Below, piece after piece: positions 1 to 10,582 of a stretch of 64,000 nt of DNA (position 1 is its first letter; each line of letters opens with the position of its first letter). The DNA comes from Euryodendron excelsum (Eukaryota; Streptophyta; Magnoliopsida; Ericales; Pentaphylacaceae), in assembly GCA_033060915.1 (NCBI GenBank), contig CM065384.1, forward strand, positions 16,959,001 to 17,023,000, written 5' to 3'. Below the pieces are notes generated by a model. That model was not told the origin of the DNA. It worked only from the letters and a program-made list of their open reading frames with translations, and made no database searches. Position numbers and translations under genes: made by a program.

Positions 1-407
1 TGGCTGCCCTTCACTTTGATAATCTGGCTGCATATCGCTTAGCTTCGGAGTCTTGCAAGTGTTGCCTTTGGGTAGTTTCCTCACTCATCCTTATCCTCTC
101 TCTCTCTGGAAAGCTAATCATTTGGCGTGTGGTTAACTCATGCTATCATCTCTTCAAGTCAGATCATTCCATAAGATAAACCATGCCCCTTGCATAAAAA
201 ATAGTTACCATTCACAAGAGACATATAAGTTAGCAACAGTGAATAAGAGGACTATCATTTGATTATTATTGTCATTTTTATGAAAAACATAAAGTTCTTG
301 AGCAGTAAGAAAATGTAAACATCGATTTAACGATAGCAAGTAAAAAGGATAGAAAAAAAGTGGGTGAAAACACCCCTCTCTTGTACGCATTTGATGGGAT
401 TCCTATT
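1..407 (-). other. Element A internal non-coding region downstream of gag
   Basis: The sequence is clearly related to about 51220-51606 of element D, the same position just 3' of gag; for example, the stretch around TGCAAGTGTTGCCTTT is shared. No ORF of note is present. It is AT-rich and belongs to the gag-to-antisense-gene spacer seen complete in B and D. Confidence 0.75.
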
Positions 408-1314
408 TTAGTAAGGCCTCAGGATAATGCCCACATCTTCGATACTCCATTCATGGTTCAGGTCCTTGGCCAAGGCAAGACAGGCGAAGGCTTCTACTAG
501 AGCTTCGGACATGTCAGCAGTGATGGTGCGGTCAGTAGCTTCATTGATCTCTTTCTCATTCTTTGCCACAGGTCCTTCTGTAAATAGGGTGGCTAGTTCA
601 CCTCCTTCTAACTTGAACGGCTCTGTCTGTTCTCTTGGCTCTTCTAGCCCCCAGCCCATGTCTTCATAGTTATACTCAGTTGTAAGCCAAGGGTTTTCCA
701 GCAAGTGACTTTCAACTGCTACATACTTTGGGTGTAGAAACTCATCACCCCATCCATCGGCGGTTATGCTTTCGATATGTTCTTCCTTCAGGAACATTGG
801 CTCCTCAATGGGCCAGCCAGAAGCGTCAGGCACCTCATCAGGGTTATAAAGATAAATCGGGCACGATAGGAGATCCTCCTCCTAGTCATCTTCTTCATTG
901 GTCTCCCAATCGTCCTCATAGCCTTCGACCTCGAGCTTGTCAAACTCTCCATCGCCTTCCATTTCTACTAATATCATGTTGACGGTGTGAACCAGCAGAG
1001 GGTTAGTGGTCACATTGGGGGTCGAAGCAGGTTTTACCGGCTGCAGATCAATAGTCTTGTTGTCGATCAAGTCTTAGATTTTGTGCCTGAGAGCGAAGCA
1101 GCTTTCGGTGTGGTGCCCTTGGCCACCCGAATGGTATTCACATGTAAGGGTGACATTAAAGGTTGGGGGTAGAGGGCTTGGCAATGGGCGAGCAGGTATG
1201 GGCTTCAAGATATTGTTCTTCAGCAAGTTTTGGTAGGCCTCAGTCTGAGTGCAGGCTAAGGTGTCGAAGGTATGGATGCGTCGAGCAAGTCTATTAAAGT
1301 TAGGCCGTGCCCCA
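408..1314 (-). pseudogene. gag: Element A gag, 3' third (nucleic-acid-binding knuckle and acidic C-terminal domain)
   Basis: The minus-strand reading contains CEYHSGGQGHHTESC (1142-1098), a C-x2-H-x5-H-x4-C knuckle typical of Tat-type gag. It is followed by an acidic segment rich in D, E and W, ending with EDVGIILRPY and a TAA stop at 408-410. A premature TAA follows HKI, where element D has a glutamine codon; element B carries the same stop. Further breaks separate the fragments 1328-1074, 1070-882 and 833-408. The upstream part of the gene resumes at 6620 beyond the inserted solo LTR. No protease or reverse transcriptase follows the stop. Confidence 0.8.
1310..1314. repeat. Target-site duplication of solo LTR 1 (partner 6620-6624)
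   Basis: CCCCA precedes the LTR and CCCTA (6620-6624) follows it. Four of five bases match. Removing the LTR and one copy rejoins the gag reading around the GTGCCCCA site seen uninterrupted in B (near 29510). Confidence 0.75.
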
Positions 1315-1499
1315 TGTAAGCACCCCATTTTTGATCGCTCGGCAGTCTACACTCCGTCCAGACTTGTTTTCAAGTCATTGTGAGCGTATTCCAATTGAAA
1401 TCGATTTTCTAAGTCCAAATCCCGTCTGTCCATCGCTTCGCAGGCACACCAGGCCCAAATAGAGGCAAAATGACCAAATTGCCCTTAGGAGCATTGTCC

Positions 1500-1965
1500 T
1501 TTCCTTTCCCTTTCCAATCCCTCTCTCGAGACAGTTTATTCCTCGAGACGGTTCCAATCCAGGTACGTCTCTTCAGAGATGATAAGTCCCCTTTCCAATC
1601 CCTCTCTCGGGACAGTTTATTCCTCGAGACGGTTCCAATCCAGGCACGTCTCTTTGGAGACGTTAAGTCCCTATTCCAACCCCTCTCTCGAGACAGTTTA
1701 TTCCTCGAGATGGTTCCAAATTAGGCACGTCTTTTCGAAGACGGTAAGACCCCTTTCCAATCCTGCTCTCGAGACAGTTTATTCCTCGAGACAGTTCCAA
1801 TCCAGGCACGTCTTTTCGAAGACAATAAGTCCCCTTTCCAATCCCACTCTCGAGACAGTTTATTTCTCGAGACAGTTCCAATCTAAGCACGTCTTTTCGA
1901 AGATGGTAAGTCCCCTTTCCAATCCCTCTCTCGAGACAGTTTATTCCTTGAGACGGTCCGAGTAG
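1500..1965 (+). repeat. 81-bp tandem array in solo LTR 1 (about six units)
   Basis: The landmark CTTTCCAATCC recurs at 1510, 1591, 1671, 1753, 1834 and 1915, a spacing of 80-82 bases. Each unit holds two CTCGAG-type palindromes around GACAGTTTATTCC and a short inverted repeat, CGTCTT..AAGACG. Because 81 is divisible by three, the array stays open in some frames and yields spurious repetitive ORFs (for example 1579-1965). Confidence 0.95.
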
Positions 1966-2104
1966 CGAAACTACTCACAAAACCGTTAGAGTAGCGGAAA
2001 TACTCACAAATAGGTCGACATAGGGAATTGCTAACAAACCTCTGTGTCACGATGACCGCCGTCAGAGTGGCGAAAACACTCAAAACCCAGGTCAACACCA
2101 GTGT

Positions 2105-2760
2105 TTGTTAGCCCACTTCGGTGAAAAATGACCGTTTTGCCCCTGGTGGGCCGGTCAGCTTTTCCGACCACACCGGCTTTGGGTATCAAACAAGTAACCT
2201 CCTGAGGATACTTCTTATAGTATTTTCAATCCTCCTCTGCCTTTCCGGATCATTCCGAGTCAGCTCCGGCAAACCCAATGCAAAATGACCGTTTTGCCCC
2301 TAGTGGGTCGATCACCTTTTCCGACCACACCGGCTCTGGGTATCAAACTGGTAATCTCTTGAGATTGCTTCTTATATTATTCTCAACCTTTCCTTATCTT
2401 TCCGAATCATTCCGAGTCAGTTCCGGCCAACCCGGTACAAAATGACCGTTTTGCCCCTAGTGGGCCGGTCTCCTTTTTCGACCACACCGGCTCTGGATAT
2501 CAAACCGGTAACTTCCTGAGAATACTTTCTATAGTGTTCTAAATCTTTCTTTGTCTTTCCGGATCATTCCGAGTCAGTTCCGGCCAACCCAGTACAAAAT
2601 GACTGTTTTACCCCTAGTGGGCCGGTCTCCTTTTCTGACCACATCGGCTCTAGGTATCAAACTGGAAACCTCTGGGAATATTTTGGATAATGTTTCCAGA
2701 TCCCAAGTCTTCTTCCGGGACAGTCCGAGTCTGTCCCGACAGTTTCCTGGTCCGATTGAC
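2105..2760 (+). repeat. 157-bp tandem units in solo LTR 1
   Basis: The core ATGACCGTTTTGCCCC recurs with its ATG at 2128, 2285, 2442 and 2599, exactly 157 bases apart each time. Between the cores lie conserved blocks such as CCGACCACACCGGCTCTGG and TCATTCCGAGTCAG. A fifth, diverged CCGTTTTGCCCC core occurs near 2759. Confidence 0.95.
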
Positions 2761-3023
2761 CGTTTTGCCCCTAAAGGCCCGGTCAACCTTTCTGACCCAT
2801 CTTATCCTCATTTCTCAAGTCAAATACCTCTAGGACACTATTTTAACTGTTCCTGCTCCTTTCCGGCCTTCTGGGTCATTCTCGGCTTCTTTAAATCATT
2901 GCTGGACTTTCCGGAGTCACTCCTAGTGAAGCTAGGCTAAAAATTTCATGGTAGTCACTAGTACAGGCGCCCAAATCTAGTCAAAGATATGTTGCTTGCC
3001 GACTTATAAGGTTTCCTAACTGG

Positions 3024-3125
3024 CTGGCACCACTAGTAGTGGCGCCAAGCCAAGAATTGGCCTGGCACCACTTCTAGTGGCGCCAAGAGCAATTTTGCCC
3101 TAGTGCCACTGCAACAGGCGCCAGG
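3024..3125 (+). repeat. Palindromic GGCGCC/ACTAGTAGT block upstream of the TATA box
   Basis: Several near-perfect inverted repeats of the form GGCACCACTAGTAGTGGCGCC lie end to end just before the TATA box. The same block precedes the TATA box in every LTR of the window. A related block occurs upstream of the antisense gene in B and D. Confidence 0.85.
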
Positions 3126-3137
3126 TTTGTCCAACCT

Positions 3138-3149
3138 CTATAAATACAG
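3138..3149 (+). promoter_or_regulatory. LTR TATA box (CTATAAATACAG)
   Basis: This is a consensus plant TATA box, conserved in position and sequence in all seven LTRs. It sits after the palindromic block and ahead of a leader with AAACCCTA motifs at about 3230, 3255 and 3276. Transcription would be expected to start about 30 bases downstream. Confidence 0.75.
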
Positions 3150-3462
3150 AGCCTCCTCCAACGTGAAAAGGATCCGAAAACTGAGTCTAAAAATCATATA
3201 ATTCGATATACAGAGCTCGAGCACCTCCTAAACCCTAACTTCCCTAGGTTTTCCAAACCCTAGCCACCATACACTAAACCCTAGCCTCCTATACACTCAT
3301 GCACACCCCCATACACTCATACACAAACCTGCAACCCTCCTTTGAAGACTTGAAGAGTTGCAATCTGAAGTTTGAAGCTTGAAGGTGGCTTTTGAAGATT
3401 GAAGACGAAGATCAAGACAAAGACCGAAGAAAGCAAGGCGCGCAAAATAAACAAGATACAAG

Positions 3463-3468
3463 GTAGGT
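3463..3468 (+). promoter_or_regulatory. Candidate splice donor in the LTR leader (CAAG|GTAGGT)
   Basis: A strong donor-like sequence about 320 bases downstream of the TATA box is preserved in several LTR copies (for example, reverse-complemented near 22832 and 35090). No acceptor was assigned. It could equally be a conserved sequence of other function. Confidence 0.35.
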
Positions 3469-4039
3469 TCTTCATTTAAATTTCCGCACTTCCCCCTCTC
3501 TCTTCTCTCTCCAACCCATTTAGGTTTTCTCTATTTTAATCCCCCATCTTTCCCCCCCCCCCCCCTTTCTTTGATGCTTGAAACAAGGGGATTCCTGGTC
3601 CATGTGTAGGATTGGGCTATTGGAGAGTCACCGTGTCGGGGGCTTTCTTCTAGTCTAACCAAAGACCACGTGGGTTCGGCCCCCTTAATTATGTGGTGAA
3701 GCCTTAGCCTTGTATGTTCACGACCCCAAAATTGCATTGTGCATATCATGATCTTGCATCTTCCAAAAATTGTTTTCAAAGTTGTTTTCAAAATCGTTTT
3801 CAAACTTGTTTTCAAAATTGCATCAAAATCTCTTTTTCAAAACCACAATCCTAGGGTGATTCTAGCCTTTCTATGGCTAGGGTTGCTTTATGAAAGTGTT
3901 ACATTTAAAGTGACCAACATGATCCATATTTTCAACCCTTGTTGTTTTTAAAACCACTTTCTTAAAGTGGTTCTAGCCCTCTTATGGCTAGAATCGCTTT
4001 AGGAAAGTAAGACGTTGTCATACTTTTCAAAAAACTCCC

Positions 4040-5780
4040 TTTTCAAATCCCTCCTCCTAAAAATCTCTTTTCCAACATGCTTTCCAAAAGCTCTTCTTTC
4101 CAAAATTGTTTTCTAAATACTCTTTTCAAAACTTTCCTTTTTCAACTCCTTTCCAAAACGCACTCTTCAAAGTCCACTTTCCAAAAACGTTCCCTAGGTC
4201 TCTTTCCGAGAAAAACTCTCTCCAAAAATCTTTCCAAAAACTCTCTTTCCCAATATCTCCCTTCTAGAAATTCCCCTCTAGGATTTTCCTTCCAAGAAAC
4301 TCGTTTCCAAAAACACACTTTCCAAAAACTCATTCTCTTCAAAATCTTTTTCTAAAAACTCTATTTTCAAATTCACTTTCCAAAAATTCCTCCCTAGGAT
4401 TTCCTTCCAAAACCTTCGTTTCCAAAAACGCACTTTCCAAAAACTCTTTCCTTAAAGCCCAAGTTAAGCCCTAGAACCCACAATTAGGAAACCCTAATTT
4501 TCTTTCCAAATACATGATTTTCAAACTTTGCCCCAAACCTAGGTTTCCAAAATCTCTTGTTTTTACATCCAAACTATACATGTTTCCAAAACCTGTTTTT
4601 TACGTCGAAACTATAATTTTCCAAATCTAGGGTTTCTAGAATCTCCCTTTCCAAATTCTTGCAAAATCCTACCTTCTCTTAAGGAAACCAAGTCAAATAT
4701 TCCCGTTTAGGAAACCAAATCCAATCATCCGTTTCTGGAAACAAAATCAAACTTTTGTTTTTAAAAACCAAATCCAATCCCTTCCTAACCCATACCTTTC
4801 TTAATTCAACTCCTTCCTAATTTCCTACATTCCTGAACCATAAGTTTCCTAAACCTAAACTTTAAATCTTTCCTTAAATTTCAAAATCCAAATCTTTCCT
4901 AAATTGAATCCTTGCTAATCTTCTCATTTCCTAAATCTTAAGTTTCCAAAACTTGAACATAAAAATCTTTCCTAAAATTCTAAAATTCAACCCTTTCCTA
5001 ATTCTACCCTCTTTCCAAATCTCAACTTTTCAAATCTAAGCTTTCAAACTTTTCTTAAATTCAAACCTTTCCTAATCTCAAGATTTTCTAAAACTCAAAC
5101 TCTAAAACTTTCTAAATTTTAAACTTTCTAAATTTCAAACCTTTCCAAATTTGAAACTTTCTAAATTTGAAACTTTCTTAAGTTAAATATTTCTAAATTG
5201 TAAACATTCCAATTTCGAATCTGCCTAAAACTCTAAACTTTGCTAAACTTCAAATCTTTCCAAATTCTAAACCTTTCTTAAACTAAACTTTTTCTATTCT
5301 CAAAACGTTCCAAATCCAAAACTTCCTTGTTTTTTTTTTAAACTTTCCTACTTTCAAAACTTCCCTATTTCAAAACTTTCTAAATTCAAAACTTTCCAAT
5401 TTTCAAAACTTTCCTAAGTTGAAACTTTCCTAATTCAAAACTTTCCTAAGTTGAAACTTTCCTAATTTCGGAACTTTCTTAACTTGAAAACTTTCCCAAT
5501 TTGAAAACTTTCCAAGAATAAAACTTTCCTAAATCGGACCTTTTCTAATTCGAACCTTTCCTAAATCCAATCCTTTCCTAAATCTTCCAAGTCTAATATT
5601 CAAGTCCATTCTTTTTCAAAATCTTTCCAAGTCAAATCCCATTCTTCTTTTTGAAGTTCTTAAGTCTAGGTTTCCTAAAACCAAGTCTTTCAAAACCAGT
5701 CTTTTCAAATCTTCCAATCAAAGTTTAATCTCTCAATCTTCTTCTTCCAAATCAATCTCTTCTATTTTCAATCTGACTCC
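4040..5780 (+). repeat. G-depleted low-complexity tract in solo LTR 1
   Basis: About 1.7 kb is built from degenerate motifs such as TTTCCAAAAACTC and TTTCCTAAATTCAAA. Guanine is almost absent on the plus strand. Every LTR of the family has this tract, always on the same strand relative to transcription. Predicted peptides rich in F, K, S and L here are compositional artefacts. Confidence 0.9.
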
Positions 5781-6619
5781 GGTCCGAACTACGACTAACT
5801 TGATTCTTCCAAAAGGATACATAGGCAACCTTCATAGGTGTGGTCATAATCTTTTTCAAATTTCAAATTCATCCATATTTTCCAAATTTCAAATTCCAAA
5901 ATCTTTTCAAATCTCCAATCTATTTTCAAATTTCCAATTTCAAATTTCTATTTCCAAATCTCTATTTTCAATTCCCAAAATCTTCTTTCCAAATTCAAGC
6001 TTCTATCTCTTCCTTTTCAAATCAAATCAAATTTCTTTCCAAATCTATTTTTCAATTCTCTCTTCTATTACACTTGCATATCATGCATCATGTTAGTTTC
6101 TTTTCAAACATTGTTTTTCAAAGTGAATAGGATTGAACATATGTTAGTTGAAGACTCTCATAGGTGAATCTAGGGTAGATTGACATGTAGGTACCGAAAG
6201 GGCGGGCTAGGGTGATGACTTAGTACGTCTTCCCTACATATAACCAACTTCTGAACCTAGAATCACTGTTTTCAAAGACCAAAAAGGAGTTATTTTTCAA
6301 AAAAGGGCTAAATGTTTTTCAAAGGTTGCCAAACAACCTGTTTTCCTAAAAACCCTCTCTTGAGGAGATATTTTCAAAATCATTTTTCAAAACCCTAAGT
6401 GTAGTCTTCGGATTATTCTTAGCTTTTAGGTGACCTAACTCACCTTAATCAAGTTAGGTGGCAACTCCAAATCTTTTTCTAAAGCCCTTTATTCAAATCA
6501 ATTTTCAATTCAAACCTAGTTGCACTCATTCTTTTAGGAGGGTGAGTTCTAACGAGAGAGCACAACATTTTTCCCACTTGTGTGAGTATTCCTGGAGTGC
6601 AAAAAATCTGGGTGCGACA

Positions 6620-7638
6620 CCCTAGCGAGGCCATAGTTAGAGGTTGGAACGGGCATTGTTAAGGTGGGTAAGGGCAGAACAGGGTGTGATTGTAGTGGTG
6701 GACGGTATTGGGGTGGTTGGCCAGGCAAGATGGCAAATACTTCGCGTTCCTTCCTGACTGTTCCCTTTGTAGCAGCCACTCTCTTGGCTATGTTGGTGGT
6801 ACTTTCTCCAGTCTTGGCATGGGGGTTCTTAATCCTCCTTGTCTTAAGGCCGTTTTCTATTATCTCCCCCTACATGATGAGCTTAGAGAAGCTTTTCCCT
6901 ACACTTGTGCAGAGCTTCTTATAGTATATACCTTGAAAAGTGTTCACAAACAGTTATACGTACTCCTTCTCTTCCAATGGGGGATTGACTTGTGCGGCAG
7001 CTTCTCTACATCTCAAGGCATACTTCTTGAAGCTTTCCTTTTTACCCTTGATCGTAGTCATCAAGGACCATCAGCCAGAGGTGAGATCAATATCGTGATG
7101 ATATTGGGCTTTAAATGCATTGACCCGCTCGATCCAGGTTGTGATCTTCCTTAGGTCCAGATGAGCAAACCATTGTAGAGCAGACCTCGTGAGGTTGTGT
7201 TGAAATTGCTGCATGAGGAGCTTTGGATCGTTGCCGTGACCACTTAGCGCTCCAGCATAGAGACGAAGATGAGCGATAGGGTTACCAGTGTCGTCATACT
7301 TCTAGAAGTCAGGCATTTTGAACCTAGCGGGTCTCGGGCGGTCAGGAAAGAAACATAACTCGTCATAGGCAGTGAACCCGTAAGTGTTGTGGCCATGGAG
7401 ACTTCGTAGTGAATCCTCTAGCCCTTGGATTTTCAGACTGAGAGGGTCTAGGGGGGCCTTCTTTATGACAGGTGAAAGTAATATGGTCTTGTCCTCTTCA
7501 GCGTTGATCCCTTTGGCATCTTCCTTATTCCTCCCCGCATTGTCAGACTAAAGCACGATCCTTGGATTAGTGGGTTTGGGGTCCTTTGACGAAGTCTTGG
7601 ATGATGATGGGACTGCATCAGTATCCTTCATAGCCATA
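6620..7638 (-). pseudogene. gag: Element A gag, middle part (retrotransposon gag domain)
   Basis: The minus-strand reading corresponds to B gag around 30537-29515, including the region equivalent to ALQWF, KGETESFKAYALRW and the PPLEEKEY block. Stops and frame changes leave no long minus ORF. It is bounded on the left by solo LTR 1 and on the right by solo LTR 2. The 148-residue plus-strand ORF at 6708-7154 is the antisense shadow of this gene. Confidence 0.8.
7634..7638. repeat. Target-site duplication of solo LTR 2 (partner 12606-12610)
   Basis: CCATA is found on both sides of solo LTR 2, a perfect 5-bp duplication. Joining the flanks restores the local sequence order seen intact in element C gag near 40130. 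Confidence 0.95.
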
Positions 7639-8449
7639 TGTCGCGCCCAGATTTTTCGCACTCGAGGAATACACACAAAAAGCGGGAAAAATCCTGTACT
7701 CTCTCATTAGAACTCAACCTCCTAGAAGAATGAGTGCGACTAAGTTTGAATTGAAAATTGATTTGAATAAAGGGCTTTCGAAAAATAATTGGAGTCGCCA
7801 CCTAACTTGATTAAGGTGAGTTATCAACTAAAAAACTAAGCATAATCCGAAAACTATACTTAGGGTTTTGGAAAACGATTTTGAAAATATCTCCTCAAGA
7901 GAGGGTTTATAAGAAAAACAGGTTGTTTGGCAACCTTTGAAAAACATTTAGCCCTTTTTGAAAAATAACTCCGTTTTTGGTCTTTGAAAATGGTGATCCT
8001 GGGTTCGGAGGTTGGTTACGTGCAGGGAAGACGCACTAAGCCATCACCCTACCCCGCCCTTTCGGTACCTACATGTCAATCTACCCTAGATTCACCTATG
8101 AGAGTCTTTAACTAACTAATGTTCAATCCTATCCACTTTAGAAAACAATGTTTAAAAAAAACATGATGCATGATATGCAAGTGCAAGAAAAGAGAATTGA
8201 TTTGGAAATAGATTTGAAAAGAAGAATTTGATTTGATTTTAGAAGAGAGATTTGAAAGGATAGATTCGAAATTGGAAAGCTTGAGAAATTAGAAATAGAG
8301 GTTTGGAAATAGAAATTTGAAATTGGAAGTTTGAAAATAGATTGGAGATTTGAAAAGATTGTAGAATTTGAGATTTGAAAAATGTGGTGATCGCACCCAT
8401 AAGGTTTGCCTACATATCCTTTTGGAGGAATCAGGTTCGTCATAGTTCG

Positions 8450-9900
8450 GACAAGAGTCCGATTGAAAATAGAATAGTTGATTTGGAAGAAAGAGATTGA
8501 ATTGGAAATTGGATTGGAAGATTGAGAGATTGAACTTTGATTGGAAGATTTGAAAAGTTTTGATTTTGAAAGACTTGGTTTTAGGAAACCTAGACTTAGG
8601 AGCTTAGAAAAGAAAGATTGGATTTGACTTGGAAAGATTTTGGAAAAGAATTGACTTTGAATGTTGGACTTGGAAGATTAGGAAAGCTTGGAATTAGGAA
8701 AGATTCGAATTAGGAAAAGTTCATATTAGGAAAGTTTTGGAATGAGGAAAGTTTTAACTTGGGAAAGTTTTGAATTAAGAAAGGTGTCAATTTGGAAAAA
8801 TTTCAACTTAGGAACGTTTTAGATTTAGGAAATTTTTGAAATTGGAAAGTTTTGAACTTAGAAAGGTTCAATTTAGGAAATTTTTGAATTAAGAGAGTTT
8901 CATTTTAAGAAAGGGTTTGAAATAGGAAAGGTTTTGAGAACAAGAAAGTTTTGAGTTTAGAAAGTTTTAGATTTGGAAAGATTTGAAGTTTTTTAGGAAA
9001 ATTTAGAACTTAGAAAGATTTAATTTAGAAAGCTTTGAATTTGAAAAGATTTGAAATTTAGAAAGTTTAAAATTTAGAAAGTTTTAAAGTTTGAATTTTA
9101 AAAAACCTTGAGATTAGGAAAGGTTGAGTTTAGGAAAGATTTGGAAAGGGGTAGAATTAGGAAAGGAGTTGAGTTAGGAAAGATTTGACAGTTGAATTTT
9201 AACATTTAGGAAAGATTTTTATGTTCAGGTTTTTGAAAGTTAAGATTTAGGAAAGTAGAGGATTAGGAAGGAATTGAGTTTAAGAAATAGTTGGATTAGG
9301 AAGGGATTAGATTTTGTTTCTAAGAAAAAGTGTTTGATTTTGTTTCCAAAAACGGATGATTGTATCTAATTTCCTAAATGGAAAGATTAGACTTGGTTTC
9401 CTAAAGGGAAGGTAGGATTTGACAAGGATTTGGAAAGAAGCTTTAGAAACCTTAGATTTGGAAGTGTATAGTTTTGATGTAGAAAATAGGAGGTTTTGGA
9501 AACCTAGGTTTTAAGGCAAGTTTGAAAACCATGTTTTTGGAAAGAAAATTAAGGTTTCCTAATTGTTAGCTCTAAGGCTTGATTTGGGCTTCAAGAAAAC
9601 AGATTTTTAGAAAGTGTGTTTTTGGAAACAAGTTTTTGGGAAGGAAATCCTAGAGAGGAGTTTCTAAAGGGAAAATTTTTAGAAAGATCTTTGGAAGGAG
9701 ATTGTTGGACAGAGTTTTTTAGGAAAGTGAATTTTGAGGAGAGTGTTTTGGAAAGGAGTTTGAAAAGAGAAGTTTTGAAAAATAGATTTTTGGAGGAAGT
9801 TTTTGAAAACAACTTTGGAAAGAAGAGTTTTTGGGAAGCATGTTGAAAAAGAGGGTATTAGAAAGAGAGACTTTTGAAAAGAGAGCTTTTTGGAAAGTAT
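8450..9900 (-). repeat. Strand-asymmetric purine-rich tract in solo LTR 2
   Basis: Runs such as TTAGGAAAGTTTTGAA dominate and cytosine is rare on the plus strand. It is the reverse-complement counterpart of 4040-5780. Confidence 0.88.
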
Positions 9901-10570
9901 AAAAACGTCTCACTTTCCTAAAGCGATTCTAACCATAAGAAGGCTAGAACCACTTTAAGAAAGTGGTTTTGAAAACAACAAGATTTGAAAATATGGACCG
10001 TATTGGTCCCTTTAAATGTAACACTTTCCTAAAGCAACCCTAGCCATGGAAAGGCTAGAATCACCCTAGGATTGTGAATTTGAAAATAAGTTTTGAAAAA
10101 AGAGATTTTGATGCAATTTTTAAAGCAAGTTTAATGCAAATTTTGAAAACGAGTTTGAAAACGATTTTTGGAAGATGCAAGATCATGATATGCACAATGC
10201 AAGTTTGGGGTCGTGAACATACAAGGTTAAGGCTTCACCACATGGTCTCCGGTTAACCTAAAGGAAAGCCCCCAACACGGTGACCCTCCAATAGTCTAAT
10301 CCTTTACTTCAGTCTTGGTCTTTGAGGGCTCGTCTTCAGTCTTCAAATCTTCATAGTTGCAGCAATTCAAGTCTTCAATGGAGGGTTGGAGGCCAGTGTA
10401 TAAGTGTGTAAGGGTGTGTATGAGTGTATATAAGGCTTAGGGTTTGTATATGGTGGCTAGGGTTTGGAAAACCTAAAGAAGTTAGGGTTTTTGAAGTGTT
10501 CGAGCTCTGTATATCAAATTTTAGGGTTTTTAGACTGAGTTTTCGGACCTCCTTCACGCTAGAAGAGGCT

Positions 10571-10582
10571 CTGTATTTATAG
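10571..10582 (-). promoter_or_regulatory. TATA box of solo LTR 2
   Basis: Plus-strand CTGTATTTATAG reads CTATAAATACAG on the minus strand. It is followed upstream (higher coordinates) by the GGCGCC palindromic block. Confidence 0.75.

Larger units (their letters stand above)
1315..6619 (+). mobile_element. Solo LTR 1, 5.3 kb, plus orientation
   Basis: It begins TGTAAGCACCCC and ends GGGTGCGACA, and is flanked on both sides by element A gag, so it is a solo LTR inserted opposite to A. Reading order: start; 81-bp array (1500-1965); 157-bp units (2105-2760); palindrome-rich block (3024-3125); TATA box (3138-3149); leader with AAACCCTA motifs; conserved block 3560-3740; G-poor tract (about 4040-5780); conserved terminal block (6150-6619). 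If the TATA box is used, U3 would be about 1.85 kb and R plus U5 about 3.4 kb. It is the longest LTR of the family here. ORFs within it are artefacts of the tandem repeats or low complexity. Confidence 0.9.

Noticed and set aside
3551..3565. Poly-C run and poly-G run at 57965-57975 as G-quadruplex elements
   Set aside because: Simple homopolymers at variable length in the same LTR position; not conserved in every LTR.
5800..6130. F/S/I/K-rich ORFs (also 8138-8443, 20450-20760, 32675-32938)
   Set aside because: Compositional artefacts of the strand-biased LTR tract. No domain, and different frames in different copies.
6549..6779. 76-residue minus ORF joining gag-like and novel sequence
   Set aside because: Chimera across the solo LTR 1 / gag junction. 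It starts in gag and ends in LTR sequence.
6708..7154. 148-residue plus-strand ORF, repeated at 39200-39646 and 52583-53029 with the same length
   Set aside because: It is exactly antisense to gag and follows gag conservation. No start context, promoter or codon pattern favours it. Equal length reflects homology of the copies.
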